NCBI GenBank assembly: GCA_019155185.1
Contig: CM032816.1
Span: forward strand, 3,981,124 to 4,045,123
Direction: 5' to 3'
DNA length: 64,000 nucleotides
Origin: Beaufortia kweichowensis
Taxonomy: Eukaryota; Chordata; Actinopteri; Cypriniformes; Gastromyzontidae
The notes under the pieces were generated by a model. The model worked only from the letters and a program-made list of their open reading frames with translations, was not told the origin of the DNA and made no database searches. A program made the translations under genes and the position numbers. Below, one piece after another: positions 63,476 through 64,000 of the stretch; positions within the stretch are counted from its first letter, which is position 1, and each line of letters opens with the position of its first letter.

Positions 63476-64000
63476 TACCTTGAATGTCCTTTAAGTGTCT
63501 ATGGAAAGAATCTGCTAAATGCATAATGTACATGAGAAAAAATAAATAGTGATCTCAACATTCTGTTATTCAGTACACTGATTCACTAATGATGAACACA
63601 ACTTCATGAGTCATTCTGCACAGGAGAGATCAGTGTGTGTTTAGTCACTGTCTTTACTCAGTAGACTTACTCCATTCACAAAAAATATTGCTTTTCTAAC
63701 CCAGTTCCTGGCAATGCTTTTAATTTTGCCTTTGTGCACATTTTTGGAAAGAGTGTCTCTTTTTGGCTGTAGATTAAGAAGGGTTTTTTTTTAAACAAAA
63801 AGTCTGTGACAGTCTCCGGATTCGTGCTGTCTATCATAACATGTTTGGTTTTCTCACAGTCTTGCGAAATTACAAGAGACCTACATTATTTGACAACAAC
63901 AAGGAATCTGGGTCACAGAATTTCGGTGACTAATGCACTGTCAGCATGACCGTTAATGTGAGAAGGTATTTTTTCATTATTTATTTTACTGTTTACTGGG
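63476..64000. other. Unannotated; SINE-tail remnant at 63482-63535
   Basis: 'gaatctgctaaatgcataat' is a degenerate SINE tail. The rest has no recognised feature and runs to the window edge. Confidence 0.45.

Overview
This window looks like nuclear DNA of a teleost fish, most likely a cypriniform (carp/minnow/zebrafish group). The DNA is AT-rich and CpG-poor, with no operons and no long uninterrupted coding regions. It is dense in short interspersed repeats of kinds common in cyprinid genomes: inverted-repeat elements ending in 'aaagggatagttcaccc', tRNA-derived SINE fragments with the tail 'gataaaagcgtctgccaaatgca', a hAT MITE, Tc1/mariner-type MITEs, and long CT and GATA microsatellites. The species cannot be named from this. 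Most of the window is best read as intergenic or intronic sequence. LAYOUT. 0-14.8 kb: mostly unique sequence with scattered repeats, a 369-bp Tc1-type MITE (3.0-3.4 kb), a cysteine-containing exon candidate on the minus strand (7.27-7.44 kb), a CpG-rich promoter-like patch with an E2F-type site and a signal-peptide-like first-exon candidate on the minus strand (12.4-12.56 kb), and a 47-bp micro-exon candidate on the plus strand (13.4 kb). 14.8-15.8 kb: a 21-bp GATA-type minisatellite with higher-order structure. 16-30 kb: largely unannotatable sequence with a pure 167-bp (CT)n tract, SINE and MITE fragments, and CpG-rich islets. 30.2-30.8 kb: a hAT MITE with an 8-bp target duplication nested in an older repeat (family A). 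31-50 kb: more copies of the same families, including an inverted-repeat element apparently split by another repeat (35.8-36.5 kb). 50.5-53.8 kb: the most gene-like interval, with exon-like segments on the plus strand (50.56-51.35 kb) and the minus strand (51.47-53.58 kb) pointing at each other, a polyadenylation signal for the minus-strand unit, and a perfect RFX X-box (the cis-element of ciliary promoters) at 53.58 kb. 54.2-55.1 kb: about six tandem copies of a ~169-bp satellite-like unit. 55-64 kb: further repeats, a perfect 24-bp-arm hairpin, a compound CT array whose unique flank is also duplicated, and a larger inverted Tc1-type composite. GENES. I could not assign any protein to a known family with confidence, so no gene symbols are given. 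Exon calls rest on open frame, splice-site consensus, phase agreement and local composition, and are hypotheses. The dominant firm content is repetitive DNA. Nearly all other open frames of 60-130 codons show no splice logic or recognisable domain and look like chance.
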